From: Wukongibacter sp050859025
GTDB taxonomy: Bacteria > Bacillota > Clostridia > Peptostreptococcales > Caminicellaceae
Length of the DNA stretch: 64,000 bases
Assembly: GCF_050859025.1 (NCBI RefSeq)
Contig: NZ_CP138200.1
Span: 3,162,001 to 3,226,000 of the forward strand
Direction: 5' to 3'
Numbering within the stretch: the stretch's first letter is position 1; every line of letters begins with the position of its first letter. The notes beneath the pieces are model-generated. The model ran no database searches. It saw only the letters and a list, made by a program, of their open reading frames with translations, and had not been told where the DNA came from. Made by a program: the position numbers and the translations under genes. Below, piece after piece: positions 25,780 through 33,895 of this stretch.

Positions 25780-26904
25780 TTATTCTTCTTCTAGCCATTC
25801 AAAGTTTTTAACAATTTCTCTTTTAACATTCTTTTTATGGGCAGCGTATAGCTGAGTGGTTGTGACATTATCATGGTCCAATAGGTTTTGAACATCATAG
25901 ATCGAAAATCCATATTGAATGAGTGAAGATGCTGCCGTAGCCCTTAATTTATGAGGGCTATATCCATTATCTCTTGGTGTATCAAGAGCAATTGAAGTAT
26001 ATTTCTTAACAAGCTTCCTTACCGACAGCTTTGTCATTCTCTTTTTTTGAAGGGACAAGAAAAGGGCATCCTTGTGCTCCTCACCTAAGTTATCGGAATG
26101 AGGTCTTTCCTCGTTAATATATTCTTTTAAAGCCTTTTCAACAGATTTATTTAATGGCATATTAACCTCCTTACCTCTTTTTCTGTAAATCTTAAATTCT
26201 CCACGATTAAAGTTGAATGAAGAAATATTAAGCTGCTGTAATTCATTTAATCTCAGTCCATATGTAGTAAATAAAACGAGTATAGCCTTATCTCTTAACC
26301 TTGTTTTAGACCAATACTGCTTTTCCTTTTCTGTTAGACCAACTCCATTTTCCACAGCATCAAGCATTATAGCAACTTCATCAACCTCTAGCTTTTTAAT
26401 TGCATCGGGTTGAGGTTTAGGTAGCTTTATAGGATTAAAGCCATCTGTTATATTGTTGGACAAGATTTCATCCCTATATAAGAATTTGAAAAGTGAAGTA
26501 AGGGATGATTTTTTACGAGCTAAGGCTCTATTACGATTTTCCATAACAACAGTAGAACCGCTGTTTTGAACAAGATATCTAGCACAATAATCTCCAATAT
26601 ATCTATTAACATCACGAGCTTTAATTCTATTGAACTCTTCAGTCTTAATATCCTTTACTACGGTAGCCTGTGTAATGTTAGTTTCACTAACAAGGTACTT
26701 ACAAAAGAAAAGCACATCATTTAAGTAGGCATGTCTTGATGTTAAGGAAATACTATTTTTTAAAAATATAAAATAATCTATCATAAATATAGGAAGCTCA
26801 GCTTCGATTGCTAAACAGCTTTCAATAACTTCATTTTCAGATTTCACAATATTATCAGGTTTTGATGATTTATTATGAACGATAAAATCCTTATAGGCCA
26901 TCAT
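25780..26904 (-). CDS. Tyrosine recombinase (XerC/D-like)
   Basis: A 374-residue site-specific recombinase. An N-terminal SAM-like core-binding domain (about residues 35-155) precedes the catalytic domain with Arg218 (YGLRLNEL), Lys in KRGKEV, His318 and Arg321 (SPHKLRATAA), His344 (LLDHDNVTTT) and nucleophile Tyr353. All residues needed for strand exchange are present. It stands alone, next to the lexA-yneA pair where Bacillus has the serine resolvase-like yneB. Whether it acts on chromosome dimers or on an accessory element is unknown. Confidence 0.9.
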   Translation of the reverse strand: MMAYKDFIVHNKSSKPDNIVKSENEVIESCLAIEAELPIFMIDYFIFLKNSISLTSRHAYLNDVLFFCKYLVSETNITQATVVKDIKTEEFNRIKARDVNRYIGDYCARYLVQNSGSTVVMENRNRALARKKSSLTSLFKFLYRDEILSNNITDGFNPIKLPKPQPDAIKKLEVDEVAIMLDAVENGVGLTEKEKQYWSKTRLRDKAILVLFTTYGLRLNELQQLNISSFNFNRGEFKIYRKRGKEVNMPLNKSVEKALKEYINEERPHSDNLGEEHKDALFLSLQKKRMTKLSVRKLVKKYTSIALDTPRDNGYSPHKLRATAASSLIQYGFSIYDVQNLLDHDNVTTTQLYAAHKKNVKREIVKNFEWLEEE

Positions 26905-27052
26905 ATTACCTCCTTATGAAGTATATATTAATTAGATACTACTATTTTATATAAAATTTAGATAGATTTCAATTTACTACAGAACAAACTATAAGCTTTA
27001 TCATAATATCTAATTAATAATAGCTTAATATTCCTTTGATTACAATTCATGG

Positions 27053-27082
27053 TATAATATTTATTGATTATATGTAATCAAT
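27053..27082 (+). promoter_or_regulatory. Promoter with overlapping palindrome
   Basis: An extended -10 (TGGTATAAT, ending 27058) is followed by a perfect 8-bp inverted repeat ATTGATTA-TATG-TAATCAAT at 27063-27082, exactly where transcription should begin. It probably controls the gene at 27146. Confidence 0.5.
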
Positions 27083-27145
27083 GAATTTTTTGATTTGAAA
27101 TATTAAGAGTAACTAGAACTACTGAAGACAGAATAGGAGATTAAA

Positions 27146-27904
27146 ATGAAGAAAAAATTAATTATACCTTTAATAATAATTATAGGCGTAGCTATCATTA
27201 CCTTTGTTTTAGAGCCATCCCATGAAGGGAAAAGGATTATTGAGATTGGTGAATTAGATATAAAAAGTTTTGATTTTGCGAAGATATATAATTTGTCTAT
27301 GGACAATAGAATTATAAAGCCCGATACATATATAGATGAGTTTACTATGACTATATTAGATAATAGGAAGATTGTAAGTATGAATTTTTCAATTATCGAA
27401 GATGGAGCATTTAGTAAAAAGAGAATTACTGTGCATCTAAATAGCAGAGATGATAATATAGTACTAAATTCAGAGGTTCTAGAGCAGAAAGATATATCTA
27501 GTGTAGAAAAAATAGTATATTCGTTTTCTAAGTTTATTGAACAAAAAAGAAATAATATAGCAAAGGATAATGTGTTGCTTAAAAACAATTTCAATGGTGA
27601 TGAGCTTTCAAAAACAATAGAGCATTTAAAAGAGCCGATTATAGATAATTTAGAGACTAACAAAAAGCTTCATATTGACATGCTATCAAGGGCTTACTAC
27701 AATATTTATGAGGGAGCAGATATTTATCTTGTCAGTAAAGTTTACGATGAGATTACTGATATAAAAGAGGTAATTGGGGATGAAGGATTTAGAATTGTTA
27801 AGAAAAATGGACAAATTGAGAGCTATGAGATAAATAATCTGATGGGAATTTGGGTTTTTGGCAATATCAATTGTAATAAATACTATTTTATAGATGAGAA
27901 TTAG
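27146..27904 (+). CDS. Hypothetical membrane-anchored protein (252 aa)
   Basis: The first 22 residues (KKKLIIPLIIIIGVAIITFVL) form a signal anchor, so the remainder should lie outside the membrane. The outer part is mixed alpha/beta and charged with no recognisable catalytic motif. A ribosome binding site (AGGAG) precedes the ATG. I do not recognise the family. It is monocistronic, between the recombinase and the PhzF-like gene. Confidence 0.65.
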   Translation: MKKKLIIPLIIIIGVAIITFVLEPSHEGKRIIEIGELDIKSFDFAKIYNLSMDNRIIKPDTYIDEFTMTILDNRKIVSMNFSIIEDGAFSKKRITVHLNSRDDNIVLNSEVLEQKDISSVEKIVYSFSKFIEQKRNNIAKDNVLLKNNFNGDELSKTIEHLKEPIIDNLETNKKLHIDMLSRAYYNIYEGADIYLVSKVYDEITDIKEVIGDEGFRIVKKNGQIESYEINNLMGIWVFGNINCNKYYFIDEN

Positions 27905-28036
27905 AAAATAGTAATTGATTGAGGTTAATAGTATTAAGAAAGTAGATTATAAATGATTAAGTATTTTGTTAGGAGCTAGATAAAGGTAATTTGAATATCT
28001 CTTGCATAGGGAATTAATAGATTTAAAAATCATATA

Positions 28037-28140
28037 TATAGGGTTCAAATAGTAGAACTTAATTTATACATGTACAAATACTCAGTGTTTCTGGGAGTTT
28101 TGGACATGTATAAATTAAAGTCTCTACTTGGATCCCTATA
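28037..28140. repeat. Dispersed palindrome, copy D
   Basis: The ends are TATAGGG and CCCTATA. The inner arms ACTTAATTTATACATGTACAAA and GGACATGTATAAATTAAAGT (read 5' to 3') are complementary over most of their length. The sequence has diverged from copies B and C, giving an older subtype, and is followed by TAGATAAACAACATTAA, which also occurs upstream of mutS. Confidence 0.7.
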
Positions 28141-28214
28141 GATAAACAACATTAACATTTAAAATAAATTTTTAAAAATGATATATAAAAGATGAGATGG
28201 GAGGTAAGTGGATA

Positions 28215-29045
28215 GTGTCTATAGAAATGTATCAAGTAGATGCTTTTACTAAGGAGGCCTTTAAGGGGAATCCTGCAATTGTTTGTATACTAGAGAAAGA
28301 GCTTGGAGATGAGATGATGCAAGCGATTGCCTGTGAAATGAACTTATCTGAAACAGCTTTTATCATACAAGAAAGGAACAATGATAAAAAGAATAATAAA
28401 TTTAAAATAAGATGGTTTACTCCAAATAGAGAAGTTTCCCTATGTGGACATGCGACTCTTGCTGCTTCTGAAGTGTTATTTAATCAATTGAATATACCTT
28501 TTAATGAGATTGTATATGTTTCAAAAAGTGGAATACTTAGAGCACATAAGGATGTATATGGCATTAGCTTAGATTTTCCTTTAGATAGTGCTATAAATAT
28601 TGAATTTGAGCGATTTAATGGGCTTTTAAATGCTATGGGTATTTCAAATTATAGAAACATTTTCTATGGGAGAGAAACAAAAAAGCTAGTTATACATCTT
28701 GAAAGTGTGAAAGAAATTTTAGAGGTGAGCCCTGACTTTGAGTTGATGACTCGACTTGATATAGATGATATAAAAGGTGTAGGCATTACAGCCTATAGTG
28801 GTGAAGATCACGATATTATAACAAGGTACTTTAATCCCTGGGCTGGAGTAAATGAAGACTCTGTAACGGGATCAGTACATACTTTACTTGCCTCATATTG
28901 GTCTAAAATCCTTATAAAAAGTGAATTGAGAGCTTATCAAGCATCTAAACGTGGTGGAGAGATGGTGCTGAGAATTAAAGAAAATAAAAGGGTAGAGATG
29001 ATAGGGCAAGCAAAAACAATACTTAAAGGTAGATTACATATTTAA
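28215..29045 (+). CDS. PhzF-family isomerase-like protein
   Basis: A two-lobed diaminopimelate epimerase-fold protein. The N-lobe has YQVDAFTKEAFKGNPA, the catalytic-type glutamate in NLSETAFI, and CGHATLAAS. The C-lobe has DIITRYFNPWAGVNEDSVTGSVHT. PhzF proteins isomerise small metabolites; outside phenazine clusters their substrates are usually unknown. A GTG at 28215, 10 bases after GGAGG, gives the typical N-terminus; an ATG at 28197 precedes the ribosome binding site and is less likely. Confidence 0.88.
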   Translation: MSIEMYQVDAFTKEAFKGNPAIVCILEKELGDEMMQAIACEMNLSETAFIIQERNNDKKNNKFKIRWFTPNREVSLCGHATLAASEVLFNQLNIPFNEIVYVSKSGILRAHKDVYGISLDFPLDSAINIEFERFNGLLNAMGISNYRNIFYGRETKKLVIHLESVKEILEVSPDFELMTRLDIDDIKGVGITAYSGEDHDIITRYFNPWAGVNEDSVTGSVHTLLASYWSKILIKSELRAYQASKRGGEMVLRIKENKRVEMIGQAKTILKGRLHI

Positions 29046-29125
29046 TCTAGAACTCTACTATTTTTGTGTTTTAAATTCATATAGTAATGGAAGTTTTTTC
29101 AAAGTAAACATACGATAAATATATT

Positions 29126-29251
29126 ATGTTAACTTTTATGTTGAATTCTTATTTACTAAAAAATATAGGAAAGATATCAAGTGCATCACAATATTTAATT
29201 ATAGCAATAGCTACTGTTTATTTATATCTGATATTTATAAAGTGGCTTTAA
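29126..29251 (+). CDS. Possible small membrane protein (41 aa)
   Basis: The frame encodes a 41-residue peptide with one strong hydrophobic helix (YLIIAIATVYLYLIFI). There is no clear ribosome binding site, so this is weak. The rest of the 29046-29490 gap holds a hairpin CCTCCATT / AATGGAGG at 29350-29370 followed by TATTATTATTT, a probable terminator. Confidence 0.25.
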   Translation: MLTFMLNSYLLKNIGKISSASQYLIIAIATVYLYLIFIKWL

Positions 29252-29458
29252 AAGCTTTTATTGATTATTTAGGAAGAGGTGGAGAGAATTTTTAGTAATA
29301 GGAACTTAAATAATTGGAAAAAAGATATATCTAAAAATCATATCTAAATCCTCCATTATATAAATGGAGGTATTATTATTTATTGTAAATTCTCACCATC
29401 GAAACATGTCTAAATAGGCAGATGAAAGGAAAATTATAACTATTTCCTAGAATTAATA

Positions 29459-29487
29459 TTGTAATTTAATAGACTGTATGCTATATT
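29459..29487 (+). promoter_or_regulatory. Promoter of the fluoride riboswitch transcript
   Basis: TTGTAA (29459-29464), 17 bases, then TATATT (29482-29487) fits a sigma-A promoter. Transcription would begin a few bases later, just at the start of the first riboswitch aptamer. Confidence 0.65.
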
Positions 29488-29491
29488 GTAT

Positions 29492-29586
29492 ATAGGTGAT
29501 GGAGTTCACCTTTAATCGCAAAAATGCTAATGACTCCTACTAATAGTGATATCTTATCTTACTATTAGTGGGATTTCTTGTTTTTG
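29492..29586 (+). promoter_or_regulatory. Fluoride riboswitch 1 (crcB motif) with terminator
   Basis: The core AGGTGATGGAGTTCACC, AATCGC and GCTAATGACTCCTAC match the well-studied Bacillus fluoride riboswitch almost base for base. The last aptamer bases (CCTACTAATAGT, 29536-29547) also form the 5' side of a 12-bp terminator with ACTATTAGTGGG (29561-29572), followed by T-rich sequence. Fluoride binding should hold the aptamer and prevent termination. This is the first of two in tandem. Confidence 0.92.
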
Positions 29587-29625
29587 AAAAGGCATAAGAC
29601 TATGAATCTAAAGATATAACTAAAA

Positions 29626-29710
29626 AGGTGATGGAGTTCGCCATTAACCGCAAGAATGCTAATGACTCCTGTTAATAGTAATATTTCCTTACTATTAACA
29701 GGGTTTTTTT
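29626..29710 (+). promoter_or_regulatory. Fluoride riboswitch 2 (crcB motif) with terminator
   Basis: The core AGGTGATGGAGTTCGCC, ATTAACCGC and GCTAATGACTCCTG repeat the motif. The aptamer end overlaps a perfect 14-bp terminator (29668-29681 with 29689-29702) followed by seven Ts. It sits 131 bases upstream of the antiporter start codon. A separate promoter between the two switches is only weakly suggested (TTGAAA ... TCTAAA), so both may act on one transcript. Confidence 0.93.
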
Positions 29711-29840
29711 GATTATATTATTGGCATTAAAAGGATATTATCCATAGGAGGTGATAAAAACAAAATAATAAATATTTCTTAATGGATCTTGTGGAATAAT
29801 AAAGAATTCAATAATTAAATTTATCATGGAGGGCGACTAT

Positions 29841-31031
29841 ATGGCAACGAGTTTAGCAATTATGATACTTTTAGGCTTAATATTTAACACACTATTTATT
29901 AAGTTAAGGATGCCTGGTTTTCTAGGAATGTTGATATTAGGAGTGTTAGTGGGTCCATATGTATTAAACTGGCTTGATCCGGATCTTTTAAGTGTATCAT
30001 CTGACTTTAGAAGAATAGCCTTAATAATCATATTATTAAGGGCGGGACTAGGTATAAGCAGAGATGATTTGAACAAGGTTGGTAAGACTGCAGTAAAATT
30101 AAGCTTTATCCCAGGATTGATAGAGGGATTTGGAATAGCCTATATATCCACAGTACTTTTAGGTTTTACTTTTATCGAAGGAGGTATATTAGGCTTCATT
30201 ATAGCAGCAGTTTCACCAGCAGTTGTGGTACCCCATATGTTGGATCTTATTGAGGAAAGAATAGGAACAAATAAGAGAATACCTACTCTGATATTAGCAG
30301 GAGCCTCAATAGACGATGTTTTCGCTATAACAATTTTTACTACCTTTCTTGGATTGTATAGTGGAAGCCATGTTAATATAGGGGTGCAAATTGCACATAT
30401 ACCACTATCAATAGTTTTAGGGATAGTTCTAGGTGGAGCAATAGGTCTTGTACTGGTAAGGATATTTGAATGCTATAGCATTAGGGACACAAAAAAGGTT
30501 CTTTTAATCCTTGGTGTGGCGATTCTACTTACTTCTTTAGAGAATATGCTTAAGAATAAGATTGAGATAGCTGCACTTTTGGGTGTGATGACTATTGGAT
30601 TTATTATTCTTGAAAAAAATCCTGTGGCTGCAAAAAGGTTATCAAGAAAATTCAACAAAATATGGATATTTGCTGAAATGCTACTATTTATCTTAGTTGG
30701 TTCACAGGTTAATATCTCTGTTGCACTGGATGCTGGATTAAAGGGGCTAATTATTATTTCTTTTGGCCTACTGGCTAGGAGTATAGGAGTAATAATAGCT
30801 ACCTTAGGCACAGATTTAAATTGGAAAGAACGACTATTTTGTGTTATTTCATATATGCCAAAGGCCACAGTACAAGCGGCAATAGGGGCTATTCCACTTT
30901 CATTAGGTGTGAAGTCAGGAGATGTAATTTTAGCAATAGCAGTACTGGCTATACTTGTTACAGCCCCATTAGGTGCAATAGGGATAAAATGGTCATCAAA
31001 AAAATTACTAACTACAGAAGGAATTGATTAA
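29841..31031 (+). CDS. Cation:proton antiporter, fluoride-riboswitch controlled
   Basis: A 396-residue integral membrane protein with about 12 hydrophobic helices, of the CPA (Na+/H+ exchanger) superfamily: IKLRMPGFLGMLILGVLVGP, FRRIALIIILLRAGLGI, SPAVVVPHML and GASIDDVFAI with the paired acidic residues of the transport site. Fluoride riboswitches are known to control such antiporters besides Fluc and ClC-type fluoride exporters, so a role in fluoride or acid tolerance is likely. The ATG at 29841, 7 bases after GGAGGG, is preferred over the ATG at 29826 inside the ribosome binding site. Confidence 0.88.
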   Translation: MATSLAIMILLGLIFNTLFIKLRMPGFLGMLILGVLVGPYVLNWLDPDLLSVSSDFRRIALIIILLRAGLGISRDDLNKVGKTAVKLSFIPGLIEGFGIAYISTVLLGFTFIEGGILGFIIAAVSPAVVVPHMLDLIEERIGTNKRIPTLILAGASIDDVFAITIFTTFLGLYSGSHVNIGVQIAHIPLSIVLGIVLGGAIGLVLVRIFECYSIRDTKKVLLILGVAILLTSLENMLKNKIEIAALLGVMTIGFIILEKNPVAAKRLSRKFNKIWIFAEMLLFILVGSQVNISVALDAGLKGLIIISFGLLARSIGVIIATLGTDLNWKERLFCVISYMPKATVQAAIGAIPLSLGVKSGDVILAIAVLAILVTAPLGAIGIKWSSKKLLTTEGID

Positions 31032-31203
31032 AGATGATGAACATAGAACATAGTTTTTTATGGGACTTAGAGGAGCATTAGGAATTCTTACAAATAGGGA
31101 TAGTCCAAGGGTTTTTAGAGACATTAATAGCTTTTAATCTTTTTAGTTAGGTCTTGATTTCGTATATTGAATAGAAAATAATGAATAAGAAGGTGAATTA
31201 GAG

Positions 31204-31380
31204 ATGACATCTAATTTTTACACAAATTCATATTTGAAAAATTATGAAAAGAAAGAAATAGATAAGGAAATAGAAAAAGAGAATTCTAATGACATGATAA
31301 AGCTATTAAATGAAATGTTACATGAACTAAGACTAGTAGCTTGTAGGTTGGATAATATTGAGAGAGTTGTGAGTAAATAG
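31204..31380 (+). CDS. Small hypothetical protein (58 aa)
   Basis: An ATG behind GAAGGTGAATTAGAG starts a hydrophilic, probably coiled-coil peptide with heptad pattern in MIKLLNEMLHELRLVACRLDNIERVV. A strong terminator 40 bases downstream supports a real transcript. No family was recognised. Confidence 0.5.
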   Translation: MTSNFYTNSYLKNYEKKEIDKEIEKENSNDMIKLLNEMLHELRLVACRLDNIERVVSK

Positions 31381-31418
31381 ATTAGCACATTAAAAATAGG
31401 ATCAATTATTTGCTATAT

Positions 31419-31469
31419 AGAGACACTGGGTAGAGTACATACTTTAATTTATCCAGTGTCTCTTATTTT
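31419..31469 (+). terminator. Strong intrinsic terminator
   Basis: An 11-bp stem AGAGACACTGG / CCAGTGTCTCT is followed by TATTTTTC. Confidence 0.8.
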
Positions 31470-31639
31470 TCTATAATTAGATTTACAGAGTTTAAGAAGT
31501 TTAGTAGTAGACTAAGATATGTAAAGATTCATTGATATCAATTAATCTTTACATTATAATAGATAGAAAATAGAAGGGTGAATAATAAGAGGATTAATTA
31601 AGGCATATATAAGAGTGACTTTTCTAAGGGGGAAGTAGG

Positions 31640-32146
31640 ATGTTAATAATATCAGAAACTGAAAGGTTGATTTTAAGAGTCTTAGAGCCAAAAGACTTGG
31701 ATTCTGTTATGAATTTCTGGGGAAACGATGAGGTTATGAAGTATTGTGGAGGTTCTTCAGGTAATAGAGAACTAATAGGTAGGGCAATAAACAACTATAT
31801 GAATAGCCAAAGAAAAAGAGGCTTTTCTGCATATGCCGTTATTTTGAAGGAAACCAATGAGATAATAGGAGCTTGTGGCTATAATTATACACAAGATGGT
31901 AATGAGGTAGAGCTTATATATCATTTTTCAAAACAATATTGGGGAAAGGGTTATGCAACAGAAGCGGGAAAAGCCTGTATTGAATATGCACGAGAAAATC
32001 TTCATATTGATAAAATAATAGCTTCTGTAGACCCAAAACACTATTCGTCTAGAAAAGTATTAGAAAAGCTAGGTTTTGAGTACATTGATATGAGATGGTT
32101 TGAAGATACAAAACAAAATGAGCCTTATTTTGAGCTGCATATATAA
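31640..32146 (+). CDS. GNAT N-acetyltransferase (RimJ/RimL type)
   Basis: A 168-residue acetyl-CoA-dependent acetyltransferase. It has the typical start ETERLILRVLEPKDLD, the acetyl-CoA loop in YWGKGYATEAGKA, and SVDPKHYSSRKVLEKLGFEY near the C-terminus. Relatives acetylate ribosomal protein N-termini, amino acids or antibiotics; the substrate is unknown. GGGGGAAGTAGG precedes the ATG. Confidence 0.85.
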   Translation: MLIISETERLILRVLEPKDLDSVMNFWGNDEVMKYCGGSSGNRELIGRAINNYMNSQRKRGFSAYAVILKETNEIIGACGYNYTQDGNEVELIYHFSKQYWGKGYATEAGKACIEYARENLHIDKIIASVDPKHYSSRKVLEKLGFEYIDMRWFEDTKQNEPYFELHI

Positions 32147-32270
32147 TAAATGAGAACAAGATATAGAAAATCTTTTAATAAATTAAGGATGTATAGACAT
32201 TTAATACTGTTTTTTCAATATAAATATATATCGATGACTTATCAGATAACATCAGAAAGGTGTGGATGAA

Positions 32271-33416
32271 ATGAAAGTATTGAAGCTGAATGGAGACAGA
32301 ATCATAACTGGTAAAGGAAGCCTTAATCATATAACGGAGATTAAGGGTAAAAGAATCTTTATTGTCACAGGTGGAAAGTCTATGTTCGCAAATGGAACTG
32401 TTGACAGGATAAAAGATATCCTAGAGAAGAGTGGTAAAGAGTATGTAATAATGTCAGGGATTAAAAAAAACCCAGATACAGAAATAGTAAACAAAGGCGT
32501 TATTGAGATGAAGAAATTTAAGCCAGATACTGTTCTTGCCTTAGGTGGTGGATCTCCAATTGATGCAGCAAAGGTTATGGCTGTATTTTATGAATACCCC
32601 AATCTTAACTTTGAAAGTATACTGAAGGGATCTTTACCGAAGTTTAGAAGAAATATTGAATTTGTCTCAGTTCCAACTACTTCTGGTACGGGCACAGAAG
32701 TTACCAAGGCCTCAGTAATTACTTTTAGGGATAGGGATTTAAAGATAGGATTGAAGTCAAATGCTTTTATACCAGATATGGCAATATTAGATCCTGAGCT
32801 TACTATGTCTATGCCTGATAATGTGGTAGCTGAGACTGGAATGGATGCATTAACTCACGCCTTAGAATGCTACATAAATCATAACCTAGATGATTTTACA
32901 GAAGTTTTAGCCAAAGGTGCTGTAGAAGGGCTATTTAAATATCTTCCAGTATCGTATAAGGAAAAAACAATAGAAAGTAGAGAAAAAGTACATAATTATC
33001 AGTGTATAGCAGGAATGGCCTTCCATAATGTAGGCTTAGGTATGGCCCACGGAATTTCCCACGCCTTCGGTGGGAAATACGACTTAGGACATGGACTTCT
33101 AAATGGAATTGCCCTACCATATGTGATTCATTATAATTCGAAAGATCCAGTGGTTAAGAAAAAATTAGACTATTTAGCAAAAGCTATGGAATTAGATAGT
33201 ATGGTAGATGCAATAATAAATTTGAATAGACTATTAAATATACCTAGGTCATTTAAAGATGCTGGAGTAGAAGAAAAAGAGTTCTATAACGACTTTGAAG
33301 AGCTTGTGAAGAATTCTTTGAAGGGATCAACTAGATCTAATCCTATTACAATTTCAGGTGAAGAGATGGAAAAAATACTGAAAAGCATATTTGAAGGAAA
33401 GTTTGAATTATTATAG
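32271..33416 (+). CDS. Iron-containing alcohol dehydrogenase
   Basis: A group III, NAD(P)-dependent alcohol dehydrogenase. The nucleotide-binding GGGSPIDAAK, the substrate segment PTTSGTGTEVT, and metal ligands in DALTHALE and GMAHGISHAFGGKYDLGHG (Asp plus three His) are intact. It likely interconverts an aldehyde and an alcohol in fermentation. The ATG at 32271 behind AAGGTG is preferred over the GTG at 32262. The TAG stop is made by the first bases of palindrome copy C. Confidence 0.93.
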   Translation: MKVLKLNGDRIITGKGSLNHITEIKGKRIFIVTGGKSMFANGTVDRIKDILEKSGKEYVIMSGIKKNPDTEIVNKGVIEMKKFKPDTVLALGGGSPIDAAKVMAVFYEYPNLNFESILKGSLPKFRRNIEFVSVPTTSGTGTEVTKASVITFRDRDLKIGLKSNAFIPDMAILDPELTMSMPDNVVAETGMDALTHALECYINHNLDDFTEVLAKGAVEGLFKYLPVSYKEKTIESREKVHNYQCIAGMAFHNVGLGMAHGISHAFGGKYDLGHGLLNGIALPYVIHYNSKDPVVKKKLDYLAKAMELDSMVDAIINLNRLLNIPRSFKDAGVEEKEFYNDFEELVKNSLKGSTRSNPITISGEEMEKILKSIFEGKFELL

Positions 33417-33516
33417 AGATTCCAGTCAAAACTTTAATTTATACACATCAAAAATCCTAAGATGCATCGGATATTTTAATATGTATAAATTAAGATTTAC
33501 TTGGAACTCTCTATAG
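33413..33516. repeat. Dispersed palindrome, copy C
   Basis: Nearly identical to copy B (7883-7987), with ends TATAGAG / CTCTATAG. It starts inside the final codons of the alcohol dehydrogenase and provides its stop codon, just as copy A does for cheR. Confidence 0.85.
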
Positions 33517-33545
33517 ATAGATAATTATGCTTGATACTTAATAAA

Positions 33546-33605
33546 ATAGGCTATGAGAGCTTTAAACTGTTATAAAGATTTTACATTTAGAGTCTCATAG
33601 CTTAT
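33546..33605 (+). terminator. Hairpin after alcohol dehydrogenase
   Basis: Arms AATAGGCTATGAGA (33546-33559) and TCTCATAGCTTATT (33592-33605) pair over about 13 bases around a 32-nt loop. Only a short T-rich tail follows. Confidence 0.5.
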
Positions 33606-33652
33606 TGTTAGTTTGAAAAAATTTAATAATCTGAGAATGTCATGAGGATAAT

Positions 33653-33676
33653 ATATTCCGAGTAGAATATATACTT
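33653..33676. repeat. 24-bp motif, site 1
   Basis: A 24-bp sequence with core ATTCCGAGTAGAATATAT recurs exactly, in inverted orientation, at 60134-60157. A partial copy on the opposite strand lies at 33800-33814. It is operator-like or a recombination site; see findings. Confidence 0.8.
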
Positions 33677-33796
33677 GCGAACTAAATTTATATCTTCATG
33701 TTAATCTATAACCTACAATTAAAATCAAAAGTCTTACAAATAATTAAATACTAAACTTAGCTACAATGAAAATACATGATTTATATTTGAGATTAT

Positions 33797-33825
33797 TTGT
33801 TCTACTCGGTATATTCTGATACAAT
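33797..33825 (+). promoter_or_regulatory. Promoter with embedded motif copy
   Basis: TTGTTC (33797-33802), 17 bases, TACAAT (33820-33825) is a good promoter for the recombinase-like gene at 33896. The copy of the 24-bp motif (TTCTACTCGGTATAT, 33800-33814) lies between -35 and -10, where a bound repressor would block polymerase. Confidence 0.55.
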
Positions 33826-33895
33826 GTACATATATAGGAAAAACAATGTATTATGCATACAAACTGAATTTTAGTTTAGAGTGAGGTGTATTCTT

